From Ancylobacter mangrovi (GTDB lineage: Bacteria; Pseudomonadota; Alphaproteobacteria; Rhizobiales; Xanthobacteraceae), in NCBI RefSeq assembly GCF_024752355.1, contig NZ_JANTHZ010000009.1:62001-126000 (forward strand): 64,000 nt of DNA. The letters are read 5' to 3'. Below the pieces are notes generated by a model. It did no database searches and was not told the origin of the DNA. It was given only the letters and a program-made list of their open reading frames with translations. Positions 12,088 to 20,586 of the stretch are shown here, piece after piece. Every line of letters starts with the position of its first letter. The first letter of the stretch is position 1. A program made the translations under genes and the position numbers.

Positions 12088-12486
12088 GTGCAGAAACTCC
12101 TCGGCCGCATCGCGCGGCATCGTGAGCATGGTCAATAACATTGGCGGCGCGGGCGAATCCATCGGGGCTTTCGGCCGAGAATGCGCCGGCGCCTCGGCGC
12201 GTCCCGCGTGCGCGATAGCAACGCCCGCACCTTTCCCGAGAGGTCATTTTTTACCGCACGTCATGCGTTGCAGCCTGTGCGTAAATCCCTGCAATCGAAG
12301 AAAAACTGTCCCCACTCATCTTGCTTCGCACAACAGAATAGGTCAGCCTGTACTGACGTTGAGGGACATGAAATCCATCGTGCGCGGCACGTTTGATTTC
12401 CCTTTCCAGCCACAAAATCGTGATGCCGTCGACACATTTCCTTTTCATTCCGTTCCGCGGGATGCAATTGGAAAAGGACAAGGCTA
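12088..12486. other. AT-richer intergenic leader ahead of the RlpA-like gene
   Basis: 399 bases between the divergent ALDH and rlpA-like genes. From about 12245 the base composition drops to near 50% GC, well below the surrounding genes, and runs of A and T appear (12247-12252, 12300-12305, 12436-12445). This is likely the promoter and 5' leader of the downstream gene. No open frame with a ribosome site, no clear hairpin-plus-T-run and no recognisable small RNA were found. Confidence 0.5.
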
Positions 12487-12870
12487 TTGACGGCTTGGGG
12501 AATGGGACGGATCGCCGGCGCGGCATTCGCGGCGGGGATCTTCTTCGTCACCGGCGGCAATGCGGCGCTTGCTGATCAGAAACCTAAATTCGCGAATACC
12601 GGCATGGCCTCCTACTATGGCTATCGTGGACGCACCGCCAATGGCGAGCGCCACAGCCCGGCGGCCATGACGGCGGCGCACCGCAGCCTGCCTTTCGGCA
12701 CCAAGGTGCGCGTTACCAATGTCTCGAACGGACGTTCCGTCGTCCTGCGCATCAATGATCGCGGCCCCTTCGTACGCGGGCGCATCATCGACGTGTCGAC
12801 GGCGGCGGCGGAAAGCCTCGGCTTCCGCAAGCGCGGTGTCGCCAAGGTGCAGATCGCGGTCGTCGACTGA
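12487..12870 (+). CDS. RlpA-like double-psi beta-barrel septal/cell-wall protein
   Basis: 127-residue exported protein with a signal peptide (IAGAAFAAGIFFVTGGNAALA) and an RlpA double-psi beta-barrel domain: GMASYYGYRGRTANGE, FGTKVRVTNVSNGRSVVLRINDRGPF and GRIIDVSTAAAESLGF. RlpA proteins are lytic transglycosylases acting on denuded glycan strands at division sites; this one lacks a SPOR domain and a lipobox, so it is a short variant. The start is taken as TTG at 12487 because AAGGA lies eight bases upstream; the next ATG (12502) would have its GGGGA site too close. It is convergent with the MerR gene. Confidence 0.85.
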   Translation: MTAWGMGRIAGAAFAAGIFFVTGGNAALADQKPKFANTGMASYYGYRGRTANGERHSPAAMTAAHRSLPFGTKVRVTNVSNGRSVVLRINDRGPFVRGRIIDVSTAAAESLGFRKRGVAKVQIAVVD

Positions 12871-12946
12871 CGCCGCCAGCTTCCCGACCTGACGCGGGCC
12901 GCGGCGCGGCATCGCGATCCGGCGCCCGTGCGGGTGCGCCCCGGCG

Positions 12947-12970
12947 CGCGGGTCCCGCGTCCTGATTTTA
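12947..12970 (+). terminator. possible weak intrinsic terminator after the RlpA-like gene
   Basis: A five-pair GC stem (CGCGG/CCGCG, three-base loop) at 12947-12959 is followed by TCCTGATTTTA. It lies in the 111-base gap between two convergent genes. The stem is short and the T run interrupted, so this is only a candidate. Confidence 0.3.
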
Positions 12971-12981
12971 CGGACGGTTCG

Positions 12982-13905
12982 TCAGCCCTTGCGGGCGCGG
13001 GCGGCGTCGAGCAGACGCCGGCATTCCTGAAGCTCGTGCAGGGCCGCCTTCAGGTTCTGTATCTCGTCCGATGACAGGTCGAGGGGCGGCACCGCCAGCG
13101 GCGGCGCACTGAGCGCGTGCGTGGGCACGGCGTCGGCTTCCAGATCCTCGTCGCCCAGCGGAACGGGCGCGTCCTCGAAATCCTCGTCGAACGCCGGTCC
13201 GGGCTGGGCTTCCGGCGCCACGGCGCGGAACGGGAAGTTCGGCAGCGCCTCGCCGGCGGCCCGCTCGTCGTGCACGCGCTCAGACGGTTCGCGCGCGGGC
13301 CGGTTCTGCGGCGCGAGATCGGGCAGCAGCGGCAGTTCGAGATAGTCCTGGTCGTCGTCCTCGGGGTCGCGGCGCCGCGCCGGGCGGCGGGCCGCCGGCT
13401 CGTCCGGGCTCTCGCGGTGGCGCGAGGGCAGCAAATTGAGGAAGCCGCCCAGCCCGCCCCCGTGCGTTTCGTCGTCGTCGTTCTGGTCGCGTCCGGGATG
13501 GCCGGCGTCGATGGGCCCAGCGCCCGGCGCCGGACGCTCGCGCCGGCGGGCCTCGGCGGCCTCGAGCGCGGCACCCTCCAGCACTTCGGTCTCGACGTCG
13601 CGCCAGATCGCCTGCACGTAGCGCGGGCCCTCTTCCTTGAGGATGCGCTGCACGCCGCGGATCGTGTAGCCCTCGGCATAGAGCAGGTGCCGGATGCCGC
13701 GCAGCAGTTCGACGTCGTCGGGGCGGTAGTAGCGCCGACCGCCGCCGCGCTTCAGCGGGCGGATCTGCGGAAAGCGCGTCTCCCAGAAGCGCAGCACATG
13801 CTGCGGCAGGTCGAGATCCTCGGCCACCTCGCTGATCGTGCGGAAGGCGTCGGGGCCTTTCTCCACGGCCGGCTGCTCCTTCGGATTCCCCTGTCCCGCG
13901 CTCAC
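12982..13905 (-). CDS. MerR-family transcriptional regulator with long acidic tail
   Basis: The MerR-type winged helix is at about residues 20-90: [58 protein letters not shown]. No metal-binding or drug-binding domain follows; the remaining 200 residues are rich in Asp, Glu, Pro and Arg and look disordered, ending in a short coiled segment ([23 protein letters not shown]). The frame has no ATG at the right place; a GTG at 13905 overlaps the ihfA stop by four bases (GTGA), giving 307 aa and translational coupling. MerR genes directly after ihfA are a known alphaproteobacterial arrangement. The target genes are unknown. Confidence 0.85.
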   Translation of the reverse strand: MSAGQGNPKEQPAVEKGPDAFRTISEVAEDLDLPQHVLRFWETRFPQIRPLKRGGGRRYYRPDDVELLRGIRHLLYAEGYTIRGVQRILKEEGPRYVQAIWRDVETEVLEGAALEAAEARRRERPAPGAGPIDAGHPGRDQNDDDETHGGGLGGFLNLLPSRHRESPDEPAARRPARRRDPEDDDQDYLELPLLPDLAPQNRPAREPSERVHDERAAGEALPNFPFRAVAPEAQPGPAFDEDFEDAPVPLGDEDLEADAVPTHALSAPPLAVPPLDLSSDEIQNLKAALHELQECRRLLDAARARKG

Positions 13906-14207
13906 GTCTCGGTGGAGGCGCCGTTGATCTGCTGCTTGAGGATGTTGGACGGCTTGAACACCATCACCCGGCGCGGCGCGATCGGCACCTCTTCGCCGGT
14001 CTTCGGATTGCGGCCGACCCGCTCGCCCTTCTGGCGGACGACGAACGAGCCGAAGGAGGAAAGCTTCACGGTCTCGCCACGCGCGACGCAGTCGGCGATT
14101 TCCGACAGCACGGTCTCGACGAGCGACGCCGATTCGGTCCGCGACAGGCCGACCCGCTGGTACACGGCCTCGCACAGATCCGCGCGCGTGATGGTACGAC
14201 CCGCCAT
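13902..14207 (-). CDS. ihfA: integration host factor subunit alpha
   Basis: DNA-bending nucleoid protein that pairs with IHF-beta. The 101 residues have the HU/IHF fold: N-terminal helix pair ([30 protein letters not shown]), the [29 protein letters not shown] body with the DNA-inserting Pro after R-N, and the alpha-specific [19 protein letters not shown] end. It follows plsX-fabH on the same strand and its stop overlaps the merR start. IHF-beta is not in the window. Confidence 0.95.
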   Translation of the reverse strand: MAGRTITRADLCEAVYQRVGLSRTESASLVETVLSEIADCVARGETVKLSSFGSFVVRQKGERVGRNPKTGEEVPIAPRRVMVFKPSNILKQQINGASTET

Positions 14208-14305
14208 TGCTCGTCTCCGCCTCTTTCAGCCGTGGCTCTTCCGAACGTTGAACGTAGGCACGCCGGCCTCGCCCGGTCAACGCTGCATCGCAAGGAAGAT
14301 GCGCA

Positions 14306-15277
14306 TCACCAGCGGATTAGCGCCGATCCCCAGGTGAATCCACCACCCATCGCCTCGATCATCACCAGGTCGCCCCGCTTGATTCGCCCATCCTTGCAGG
14401 CGGAGGCGAGGGCGAGCGGAATCGATGCCGCCGAGGTATTGCCGTGCTTGTCGACCGTCACCACCACTTTTTCCGGCGCGATGCCGAGCTTGTGGGCACT
14501 CGCGTCGATGATCCGCCGGTTGGCCTGGTGCGGCACGAACCAGTCGAGCGTCTGCGCATTCTCGCCGGTCGCCTGGAACGCGTCCTGGATCACGTCGGTG
14601 ATCATGCCCACCGCGTAGCGGAAGACCTCGCGGCCCTCCATGCGCAGATATCCGATCGTCTTGGTCGAGGAGACGCCGCCATCGACATAGAGCTTGTTCT
14701 TGTGCCGGCCGTCGGAGCGCAAATGGCTGGTGAGCACGCCGCGCCCTTCGCCCTCATCGGTGACCGCTTCCAGCACCATGGCGCCGGCGCCGTCGCCGAA
14801 CAGCACGCAGGTGGTGCGGTCGGACCAGTCGAGGATGCGCGAGAAGGTCTCGGCACCGATGACGAGCGCACGCTTGTAGGCGCCGGACTTGAGGAAATTG
14901 TCGGCCGTCGCCAGCGCGAACACGAAACCCGAGCACACCGCCTGCAGGTCGAACGCCGCCCCATGGGTGATTCCCAGCCCCGCCTGCACGCTCACCGCGG
15001 TCGCGGGGAAGGTGTTGTCCGGCGTCGAGGTGGCGAGCACGATCAGGTCGATCTCGCCCGGCTCCATGCCCGCCGCGTCCAACGCGTCGCGCGCGGCGGC
15101 GAGCGCGAGGTCGGAGGTCAGCTCGTGGTCGGCGGCGATGTGACGCTCGCGAATGCCGGTCCTCTGGACGATCCATTCATCAGAGGTGTCGACCATCTGA
15201 GCGAGGTCGGCATTCGTCAGGGCACGGGCTGGCAGATACGCGCCGACGCCGCGCACCACGGAACGGATAGCATTCAC
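14306..15277 (-). CDS. fabH: beta-ketoacyl-ACP synthase III
   Basis: Starts fatty-acid chains by condensing acetyl-CoA with malonyl-ACP. The 323-residue protein carries the catalytic triad: Cys in [12 protein letters not shown], His in [11 protein letters not shown], Asn in [13 protein letters not shown]. The start is GTG at 15277, whose GTGA overlaps the plsX stop; upstream codons in the same frame belong to the antisense-free plsX region in a different frame, so longer starts are not credible. Order plsX-fabH-ihfA-merR is a single minus-strand unit. Confidence 0.96.
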   Translation of the reverse strand: MNAIRSVVRGVGAYLPARALTNADLAQMVDTSDEWIVQRTGIRERHIAADHELTSDLALAAARDALDAAGMEPGEIDLIVLATSTPDNTFPATAVSVQAGLGITHGAAFDLQAVCSGFVFALATADNFLKSGAYKRALVIGAETFSRILDWSDRTTCVLFGDGAGAMVLEAVTDEGEGRGVLTSHLRSDGRHKNKLYVDGGVSSTKTIGYLRMEGREVFRYAVGMITDVIQDAFQATGENAQTLDWFVPHQANRRIIDASAHKLGIAPEKVVVTVDKHGNTSAASIPLALASACKDGRIKRGDLVMIEAMGGGFTWGSALIRW

Positions 15278-16353
15278 GATGAAACCTGTAATTCGTCCGA
15301 AACCGCGACATCCGCTCCGTTGCTCGCGCTCAGTCGCGGACGTCCCTTGATCCCCGCCGCAATGCGGGACAGCAAATCGTAATGGATCATGTCGTAGCCG
15401 ATATCGACCGCCGAGGCGAAACCCTCGGCATCGGTGCCGCCATGGCTCTTGATCACCACGCCGTTGAGCCCGAGGAACACGCCGCCGTTCGACTTGCGCG
15501 GGTCGAGCTTCTCGCGCAGCGCGCGGAAGGCGCCCCGGGCCAGCACGTAGCCGATCTTGGCCATGAAGCTGCGGCCGATCGCCTCCCGCAGGAAATCGGC
15601 CACCTGCTTGGCGGTGCCTTCGGCGGCCTTGAGCGCGATGTTGCCGGAGAAGCCCTCCGTCACCACCACGTCGACCGTACCGCGCCCGATGTCGTCGCCC
15701 TCGACGAAGCCGCGATAGTCGAGCACCGGCAGCGCCATCTCGCGCAGCGCGGCACCGGCCTCCTTCACCTCCTCGACGCCCTTGACCTCCTCGACGCCGA
15801 TATTGAGCAGGCCGACGGTCGGGCGCTCGATGTCGAGCACGATGTTCGCCATCGCCGCGCCCATCACCGCCATGTCGACGAGGTGCTGGGTGGTTGCGCC
15901 GATCGAGGCGCCGACGTCGAGCACGACGCTTTCCCCGCGCATCGTTGGCCACAGGCAGGCGATGGCCGGGCGCGCGATGCCCGACATGGTCTTGAGGTTC
16001 ACCTTGGCCATGGCCATCAGCGCGCCGGTATTGCCGGCGGAGACGGCGCAGTCGGCCTCGCCCGTGCGCACCGCGTCGATGGCCCGCCACATGGAGGACA
16101 CCCGGCGGCCCTTGCGCAGGGCCTGGCTCGGCTTGTCGTCCATCTGCACGGTCACGTCGGTGTGGAACACCGTGCTCGCGGCCGCGAGGCGCGGATGCTT
16201 GGCGAGCAGCGCCGCGATGCGGGCCTCGTCGCCGAACAGCTGGTAGCGGATGTCGGGATGGCGCAGCAGCGCGATCTCCGCGCCCGGCAGGACCACGTCG
16301 GGACCATGGTCGCCGCCCATGACGTCGAGCGCTATGCGGACGGTCGATGACAT
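15274..16353 (-). CDS. plsX: phosphate acyltransferase
   Basis: Peripheral membrane enzyme that turns acyl-ACP into acyl-phosphate for glycerol-3-phosphate acylation by PlsY. The 359 residues begin with the family signature [19 protein letters not shown] and keep [16 protein letters not shown] and [15 protein letters not shown] near-perfect 18-base tandem repeat (15769-15804) encodes GVEEVK twice within [17 protein letters not shown]. The gene is coupled to fabH through GTGA. The expected rpmF is not between DUF177 and plsX here; the 132-base gap holds no gene. Confidence 0.96.
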   Translation of the reverse strand: MSSTVRIALDVMGGDHGPDVVLPGAEIALLRHPDIRYQLFGDEARIAALLAKHPRLAAASTVFHTDVTVQMDDKPSQALRKGRRVSSMWRAIDAVRTGEADCAVSAGNTGALMAMAKVNLKTMSGIARPAIACLWPTMRGESVVLDVGASIGATTQHLVDMAVMGAAMANIVLDIERPTVGLLNIGVEEVKGVEEVKEAGAALREMALPVLDYRGFVEGDDIGRGTVDVVVTEGFSGNIALKAAEGTAKQVADFLREAIGRSFMAKIGYVLARGAFRALREKLDPRKSNGGVFLGLNGVVIKSHGGTDAEGFASAVDIGYDMIHYDLLSRIAAGIKGRPRLSASNGADVAVSDELQVSS

Positions 16354-16485
16354 CTGCTGGCGTGGTCTCGCGGATCGTGGCGACGGCCTTCATCGGCCGC
16401 CGCAGCGGTCAGGGCATGCCCCAGATGGGCGCGCATGACAAGTGCGTGCTGCATTCGGGCCGTAATGGGGCGTTCGATTCGAGGT

Positions 16486-17025
16486 CTAATCCTGCCCTTC
16501 CTTACCGTTCTTGCGCAGGCGCGCCAGCGCGGCGAAGGGCGAGAGCTCGGCGGCCGAGGGCTCGGCCGGCGGCTCGAAGATCGCGCCGGGCTTGCGCGGA
16601 TAGGGATCGAGCCCGAGCGCGAGGAACTCCGCGACCACCGCGCCGGCGTCGATGATGCCGTCGACCAGCGGATCGGGAAGGTCGGCCTCGCGGACGTCGA
16701 TCTCGGTGCCGGGCTGGATCTCGGGAATCTGGTCCTCCGGCGCGAAGCGCAGCTCGATGTCCTCGGACACCGGGCTGTCGAAGTTCTCCAGCGTGACGAC
16801 GCACGTCTGCGTGACCACCGCGTCGACATGGCCTCCCACCTCGACCTGGCCCTTGGCGCGCGGCGTCAGCGTCACCCGCGCGCGGAGCGCGGGAATGCCG
16901 GGAATGCCGAAGTCCTTCGCCAGCGCCGCCCGGGTCCCGGCGTCGGGAGACAGGTTGAGCGTGAGCCCGTCGTCCGGCAGGCTGGCAACGGTGACGGGAT
17001 GGGAAAAGGGCTGTTCGCTCGTCAT
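16486..17025 (-). CDS. DUF177 (YceD-like) domain protein
   Basis: 179-residue member of the YceD/DUF177 family, linked in other organisms with 23S rRNA metabolism and usually located near rpmF-plsX-fabH. Seen here are the core VGGHVDAVVTQTCVVTLENFDSPVSEDIELRFAP with the family Cys, and the acidic segment DLPDPLVDGIIDAGAVVAEFLALGLDPYPRKPG. Its ATG overlaps the stop of the upstream chaperone gene by four bases (ATGA), so the two are translated together. Its exact molecular role is not established. Confidence 0.88.
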   Translation of the reverse strand: MTSEQPFSHPVTVASLPDDGLTLNLSPDAGTRAALAKDFGIPGIPALRARVTLTPRAKGQVEVGGHVDAVVTQTCVVTLENFDSPVSEDIELRFAPEDQIPEIQPGTEIDVREADLPDPLVDGIIDAGAVVAEFLALGLDPYPRKPGAIFEPPAEPSAAELSPFAALARLRKNGKEGQD

Positions 17026-17585
17026 GGTGCGGAACGCTCCTCGGATATGAAGCCGGCAGGCGCGGGCAGCGGGAACTCGCCCGCGGCCAGCGTCGCGAAT
17101 GGCAGCGCCGCGAGTGAGCGCGCCGCCTCTCCTATATAGGCCGCCATGGCGCGCGCCTCAGCCCCGCGGGCGGAATCGGAGCCGAAAACATTGCGCAGCA
17201 CGCTCTCGGCGAGAGCCTGCGCATCGTCGCGGTCGAGCGCGCCGTCATAGGCGCCGACCCGGCCATAGAACGACTCGGCGACCTTCTTCATGCGCTTGGG
17301 CACGGCCACGTCGCTGACGCCCATCTCGCGCAGATTCGCGTCCATGTCGACGCAGAACGCGTCGAATACGCGCTGTCCGAGCGCACGCTGCTCCTCGCCC
17401 TCGCTCTTGAGACGATGGAACAGCAGGAAGGCGTGCACGAGGATCATCTCGAACCGACCCTCGATCGTGTCCGGCACGCCATAGGCGGTGTAGAATGACG
17501 GATCGCGCGAATGCGCCACGATCGCGCCATAGAGCCGCTGGATGGTCTCCCGCCCGTCATCCCGGCGGAAGAAGCGCAGAATCAT
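17022..17585 (-). CDS. ubiquinol-cytochrome c chaperone family protein
   Basis: 187 residues of the CBP3/UQCC1-like family, whose mitochondrial members help cytochrome b synthesis and bc1 assembly. Matching features are FYTAYGVPDTIEGRFEMILVHAFLLFHRLK, VFDAFCVDMDANLREMGVSDVAVPKRMKK and FYGRVGAYDGAL. The start at 17585 has a GAAGGAGA ribosome site; the open frame continues upstream to 17831 without one. The pair chaperone-DUF177 faces a BamE-like lipoprotein gene, a common alphaproteobacterial arrangement. Confidence 0.9.
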   Translation of the reverse strand: MILRFFRRDDGRETIQRLYGAIVAHSRDPSFYTAYGVPDTIEGRFEMILVHAFLLFHRLKSEGEEQRALGQRVFDAFCVDMDANLREMGVSDVAVPKRMKKVAESFYGRVGAYDGALDRDDAQALAESVLRNVFGSDSARGAEARAMAAYIGEAARSLAALPFATLAAGEFPLPAPAGFISEERSAP

Positions 17586-17807
17586 GGGTCGGTCTCCTTC
17601 TCGCCGCTCCCGCGCGACGATCGCCTTCCGGCGGGGTAGCGCGCGGCTCGGTTGCTGGCAACCCCGCCGTGCAGCGGCCATGGGGCGCCGATTCGCCCCG
17701 CCGGTGCGGGTTTGCCGTCCGGGGCGGCGGGCAGAGGTTGCCGTACGCCCCGCGCTTGTGCTTTCTGCACGGCGAATGTTGCGAAAAGGGAAGTTGGAGT
17801 GGAGTTG

Positions 17808-18347
17808 ATGGCATCGACCTGCGCGGCGCACGCGACGGCCCGGTCTCGCGGGACCCGTTTGCGTAGATCCGGCCTGCTCGGCGCCTGCGCCCTGGCGGCG
17901 CTGGGCATGTCCGCCTGTTCCGGCGACATGCCGATAGCGAACGCCAATCTGGGGCTGCCGCGCACGCCGACCAACTTCGTCACCGAGCAGCAGCGCGGCT
18001 ATGTGCCCACCCCCGGCGCGCTCGACCAGATCCCGGTCGGCTCCAGCCAGGAGCAGGTGCTGCTGGTGCTCGGCACGCCCTCCACGGTGGCGACGGTCGA
18101 CGGCGAGGTCTTTTACTACATCTCGCAGAAGACCAAGAAGGTCATGTTCATGCGCCCCGAGGTCATCGAGCAGCGCGTGATCGCCATCTATTTCGACCCC
18201 AAGGACAAGCGCGTGACCCGCGTCGCCGACTACGGGCTGAAGGACGGCAAGATCTTCGACTTCGTCAGCCGCACCACGCCGACCGGCGGCAACGAGCTGT
18301 CCGTGCTCGGCCAGTTCTTCAACGCCACCCAGTTCAGCCCGTTCTGA
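17808..18347 (+). CDS. outer-membrane assembly lipoprotein, BamE/SmpA-like
   Basis: 179-residue lipoprotein: basic start (ARSRGTRLRRSG), hydrophobic stretch and lipobox GMSAC at about residues 34-38, then the BamE/OmlA fold (LDQIPVGSSQEQVLLVLGTPSTVATVDGEVFYYIS, QRVIAIYFDPKDKRVTRVADYGLKDGK). BamE is an accessory subunit of the beta-barrel assembly machine. The ATG at 17808 follows a GGAG site closely; the frame is open further upstream but that part has no export signal. It is convergent with the D-amino-acid dehydrogenase gene. Confidence 0.9.
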   Translation: MASTCAAHATARSRGTRLRRSGLLGACALAALGMSACSGDMPIANANLGLPRTPTNFVTEQQRGYVPTPGALDQIPVGSSQEQVLLVLGTPSTVATVDGEVFYYISQKTKKVMFMRPEVIEQRVIAIYFDPKDKRVTRVADYGLKDGKIFDFVSRTTPTGGNELSVLGQFFNATQFSPF

Positions 18348-18372
18348 GCCGGACCGAAGCGGCGGCGCGCCC

Positions 18373-19611
18373 TCAGAAGCGCGTCGCGGCGAAGGGCGCG
18401 GGATCGGTGCAGGGTGCCTCGCCGGTCATCATCTCGGCGAGCAGGCGCCCGGTCACCGGGCCGAGCGTGAAGCCGAGATGCTGGTGGCCGATGGCGAGCC
18501 ACAGCCCCTTCTGCCCCGGCGCCGGGCCGATCACCGGCAGCATGTCGGGAAAGGCGGGCCGGCTGCCCATCCACGGCTCGGGATCGGCACGCTCGCCGAG
18601 CGGGAACAGCCCGCGTGCGATCTTCTCCGTCCTGGCGAGCTGAACCGGCGTCTTCGGCGCGTCGCGCCGGGCGAATTCCACGCCGGTGGTCAGGCGGATG
18701 CCGCCGACCATGGGCGTGATGACGTAGCCGCCCTCCTCGTCGAGCACCGGCCGCGACAGGGCGGCATTGCCTTCAGCGCGGTAGTGCATGTGGTAGCCCC
18801 GCTTGACCGCGAAGGGCAGGCGCAGCCCCAGCGGGCCGAGCACGTCCATCGCCCACGGGCCGAGCGCGACCACCGCCTCCGCCGCCTCGACCTCGCCTTC
18901 GGCGGTCATCACCTTCCACCCGGCGCCGGCGCGCGCGAGCGTGCGGGCATCGCCGATCACGATCCTGCCGCCCATGCTGGCGAAATGGTCCGCATAGGCC
19001 TTCGTCACCCCGCCGGGGTTCGAGGAGGAGTGCGGGTCCGACCAGATCACCGCGCCGGTGAAGACCGGCCGCAGCGAAGGCTCCATCGCCAGCGCCTCGT
19101 CGACGCCGATCTCGCGGGCGGTGAGTCCGTATTTGTGCGCGAGCGGGAACTCGTTGCGCTCGTTCGCCAGCCCCGCCTCGCTGCGGTAGAGCTTCAGCCA
19201 ACCGCCCTCGCGGAATAGGCCGGTCGCCCCGCTCGGCCCGGCGAGCCGGTCATGCTCCTCGATGCTGCGCGCCAGCAGCTTCTCCATGGTGCGGGCATAG
19301 TCGAGGATGCGGGCCGGCGCCGAGGCGCGCCAATAGGCGTACATCCACGGCACCAACCCCGGCAGCGCGCTCCAGTGATAGTTCGCGGCCGGATTGCGCC
19401 CCAGCGCCACGTCGACCAGCGCCGTGAGGCTGCGCGGGAAGGCGACCGGATAGATCGAGGCGCGCTCGATCAGGCCGGCATTGCCGAAGGACGTCTCCTC
19501 CCCCGGCCCGCGCCGGTCCACCAGCACCACCGAGCGTCCGCGCCGGGCGAGGTGCAGGGCGATCGAGGTGCCGACAATGCCGGCACCGAGCACTATCGTG
19601 TCGGTCTTCAT
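18373..19611 (-). CDS. FAD-dependent D-amino-acid dehydrogenase (DadA-like)
   Basis: 412-residue oxidoreductase of the DAO/DadA family that deaminates D-amino acids to keto acids and passes electrons to the respiratory chain. The N-terminal dinucleotide fold is clear (VLGAGIVGTSIALHLARRGRSVVLVDRRG) with GEETSFGNAGLIE; the C-terminal flavin contact is PAFPDMLPVIGPAPGQKGLWLAIGHQHLGFTLGPVTG. It is 46 bases downstream of an amino-acid binding protein gene on the same strand, so the pair probably acts in uptake and use of a D- or modified amino acid. No alanine racemase is adjacent. Confidence 0.88.
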   Translation of the reverse strand: MKTDTIVLGAGIVGTSIALHLARRGRSVVLVDRRGPGEETSFGNAGLIERASIYPVAFPRSLTALVDVALGRNPAANYHWSALPGLVPWMYAYWRASAPARILDYARTMEKLLARSIEEHDRLAGPSGATGLFREGGWLKLYRSEAGLANERNEFPLAHKYGLTAREIGVDEALAMEPSLRPVFTGAVIWSDPHSSSNPGGVTKAYADHFASMGGRIVIGDARTLARAGAGWKVMTAEGEVEAAEAVVALGPWAMDVLGPLGLRLPFAVKRGYHMHYRAEGNAALSRPVLDEEGGYVITPMVGGIRLTTGVEFARRDAPKTPVQLARTEKIARGLFPLGERADPEPWMGSRPAFPDMLPVIGPAPGQKGLWLAIGHQHLGFTLGPVTGRLLAEMMTGEAPCTDPAPFAATRF

Positions 19612-19657
19612 CGCGTTCGGATCCGGGAGTGGACAGCGGGGCAGCGCCGCTGGGGTC

Positions 19658-20467
19658 TCAGTTGATGGGGAACGGGAAATACTTGGCGTTGATCTTCTGG
19701 TAGGTGCCGTCCGCCTCGATTTCCTTGATCGCCTTGTTAAACATCTCGCGCAGCTCGGTGTCGTCCTTGCGCACGGCGATGCCGGTGCCGTCCGGATTGA
19801 CGTCGGCGAGGTCGGGGCCGACGAACTTGCAGCACTTGCCGTCGTCGGTCTTCTCGAGCCACTCGTAGAGCACGAACTTGTCGGCGAGCACCGCGTCCAG
19901 CCGGCCGGCGGCGAGGTCGGCATTCGCCTCGTCCTGCGTCGGGTAGAGCTTGATCTCCGAGCCCTTGTACTTGTCCTCGAGATAGACCGCGCCGGTGGTC
20001 GAGGACTGGGCGCCGATCACCTTGCCCTTCATTGCCTCGGGCGAGATGTCGGTGATCGGGGTGTCCTTCGGGGCGATGAAATTGCCGGGCGTCAGATAGT
20101 AGGGGATGGTGAAGTCCACCTTCTCCTTGCGCTCGTCGGTGATCGACATGGAGGCGACGATGGCGTCGTATTTCTTCGCCAGCAGCGCGGGAATGATGCC
20201 GTCCCAGTCCTGCGCCACGAAGGTGCACTCGACCTTCATCTTCTCGCACAGCGCCTTGGCGATATCGATGTCGAAGCCGACGAGCTGGCCGGTGGTGTCG
20301 ACCGAGTTGAAGGGCGGATAGGCGCCCTCCGTGCCGATCCGCACCTTCTTGATCTCGGCATGCGCCACGCCCGCGCCGACCGCGAGGGTGGCAGCCGCAG
20401 CCAGAACCGTCACGAACGTCGTGGACGCGATCTTCTTGGACGCGATTTTCTTGGGCACGATCTTCAT
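19658..20467 (-). CDS. ABC transporter substrate-binding protein for basic/polar amino acids (HisJ/ArgT-like)
   Basis: 269-residue periplasmic binding protein, family SBP_bac_3. Signal peptide MKIVPKKIASKKIASTTF to AHA; mature part has VRIGTEGAYPPFNSVDTTGQLVGFDIDIAKALCEKMKVECTF style lobes, ASMSITDERKEKVDFTIPYY and DAVLADKFVLYEWL, as in lysine/arginine/ornithine binding proteins. A CC pair (DGKCCKFVG) matches the Cys-containing loop of the ArgT group. AGGAA precedes the ATG at 20467. The transporter permeases and ATPase are absent from the window, so it must work with one encoded elsewhere. Confidence 0.9.
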   Translation of the reverse strand: MKIVPKKIASKKIASTTFVTVLAAAATLAVGAGVAHAEIKKVRIGTEGAYPPFNSVDTTGQLVGFDIDIAKALCEKMKVECTFVAQDWDGIIPALLAKKYDAIVASMSITDERKEKVDFTIPYYLTPGNFIAPKDTPITDISPEAMKGKVIGAQSSTTGAVYLEDKYKGSEIKLYPTQDEANADLAAGRLDAVLADKFVLYEWLEKTDDGKCCKFVGPDLADVNPDGTGIAVRKDDTELREMFNKAIKEIEADGTYQKINAKYFPFPIN

Positions 20468-20586
20468 GGGATGATTCCTGTTGAACGGCCGAGGCCCGTC
20501 GCGCACCGGCCCGTCGAGGCTAGGCGCGCGCTTCATCGGAGGCAATCGGGCGTTCCGCTAGCCTTTGGTCGGGGCCGGCCGCCGCG

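Noticed and set aside
12982..14280. A 432-codon frame reading through ihfA into merR
   Set aside because: The first 125 codons are ihfA in the wrong frame. The MerR domain starts after the GTG at 13905.
14306..16393. A 695-codon frame that would fuse an N-terminal extension to FabH
   Set aside because: The upstream part is plsX read in the wrong frame. The GTG at 15277 overlapping the plsX stop is the natural fabH start.
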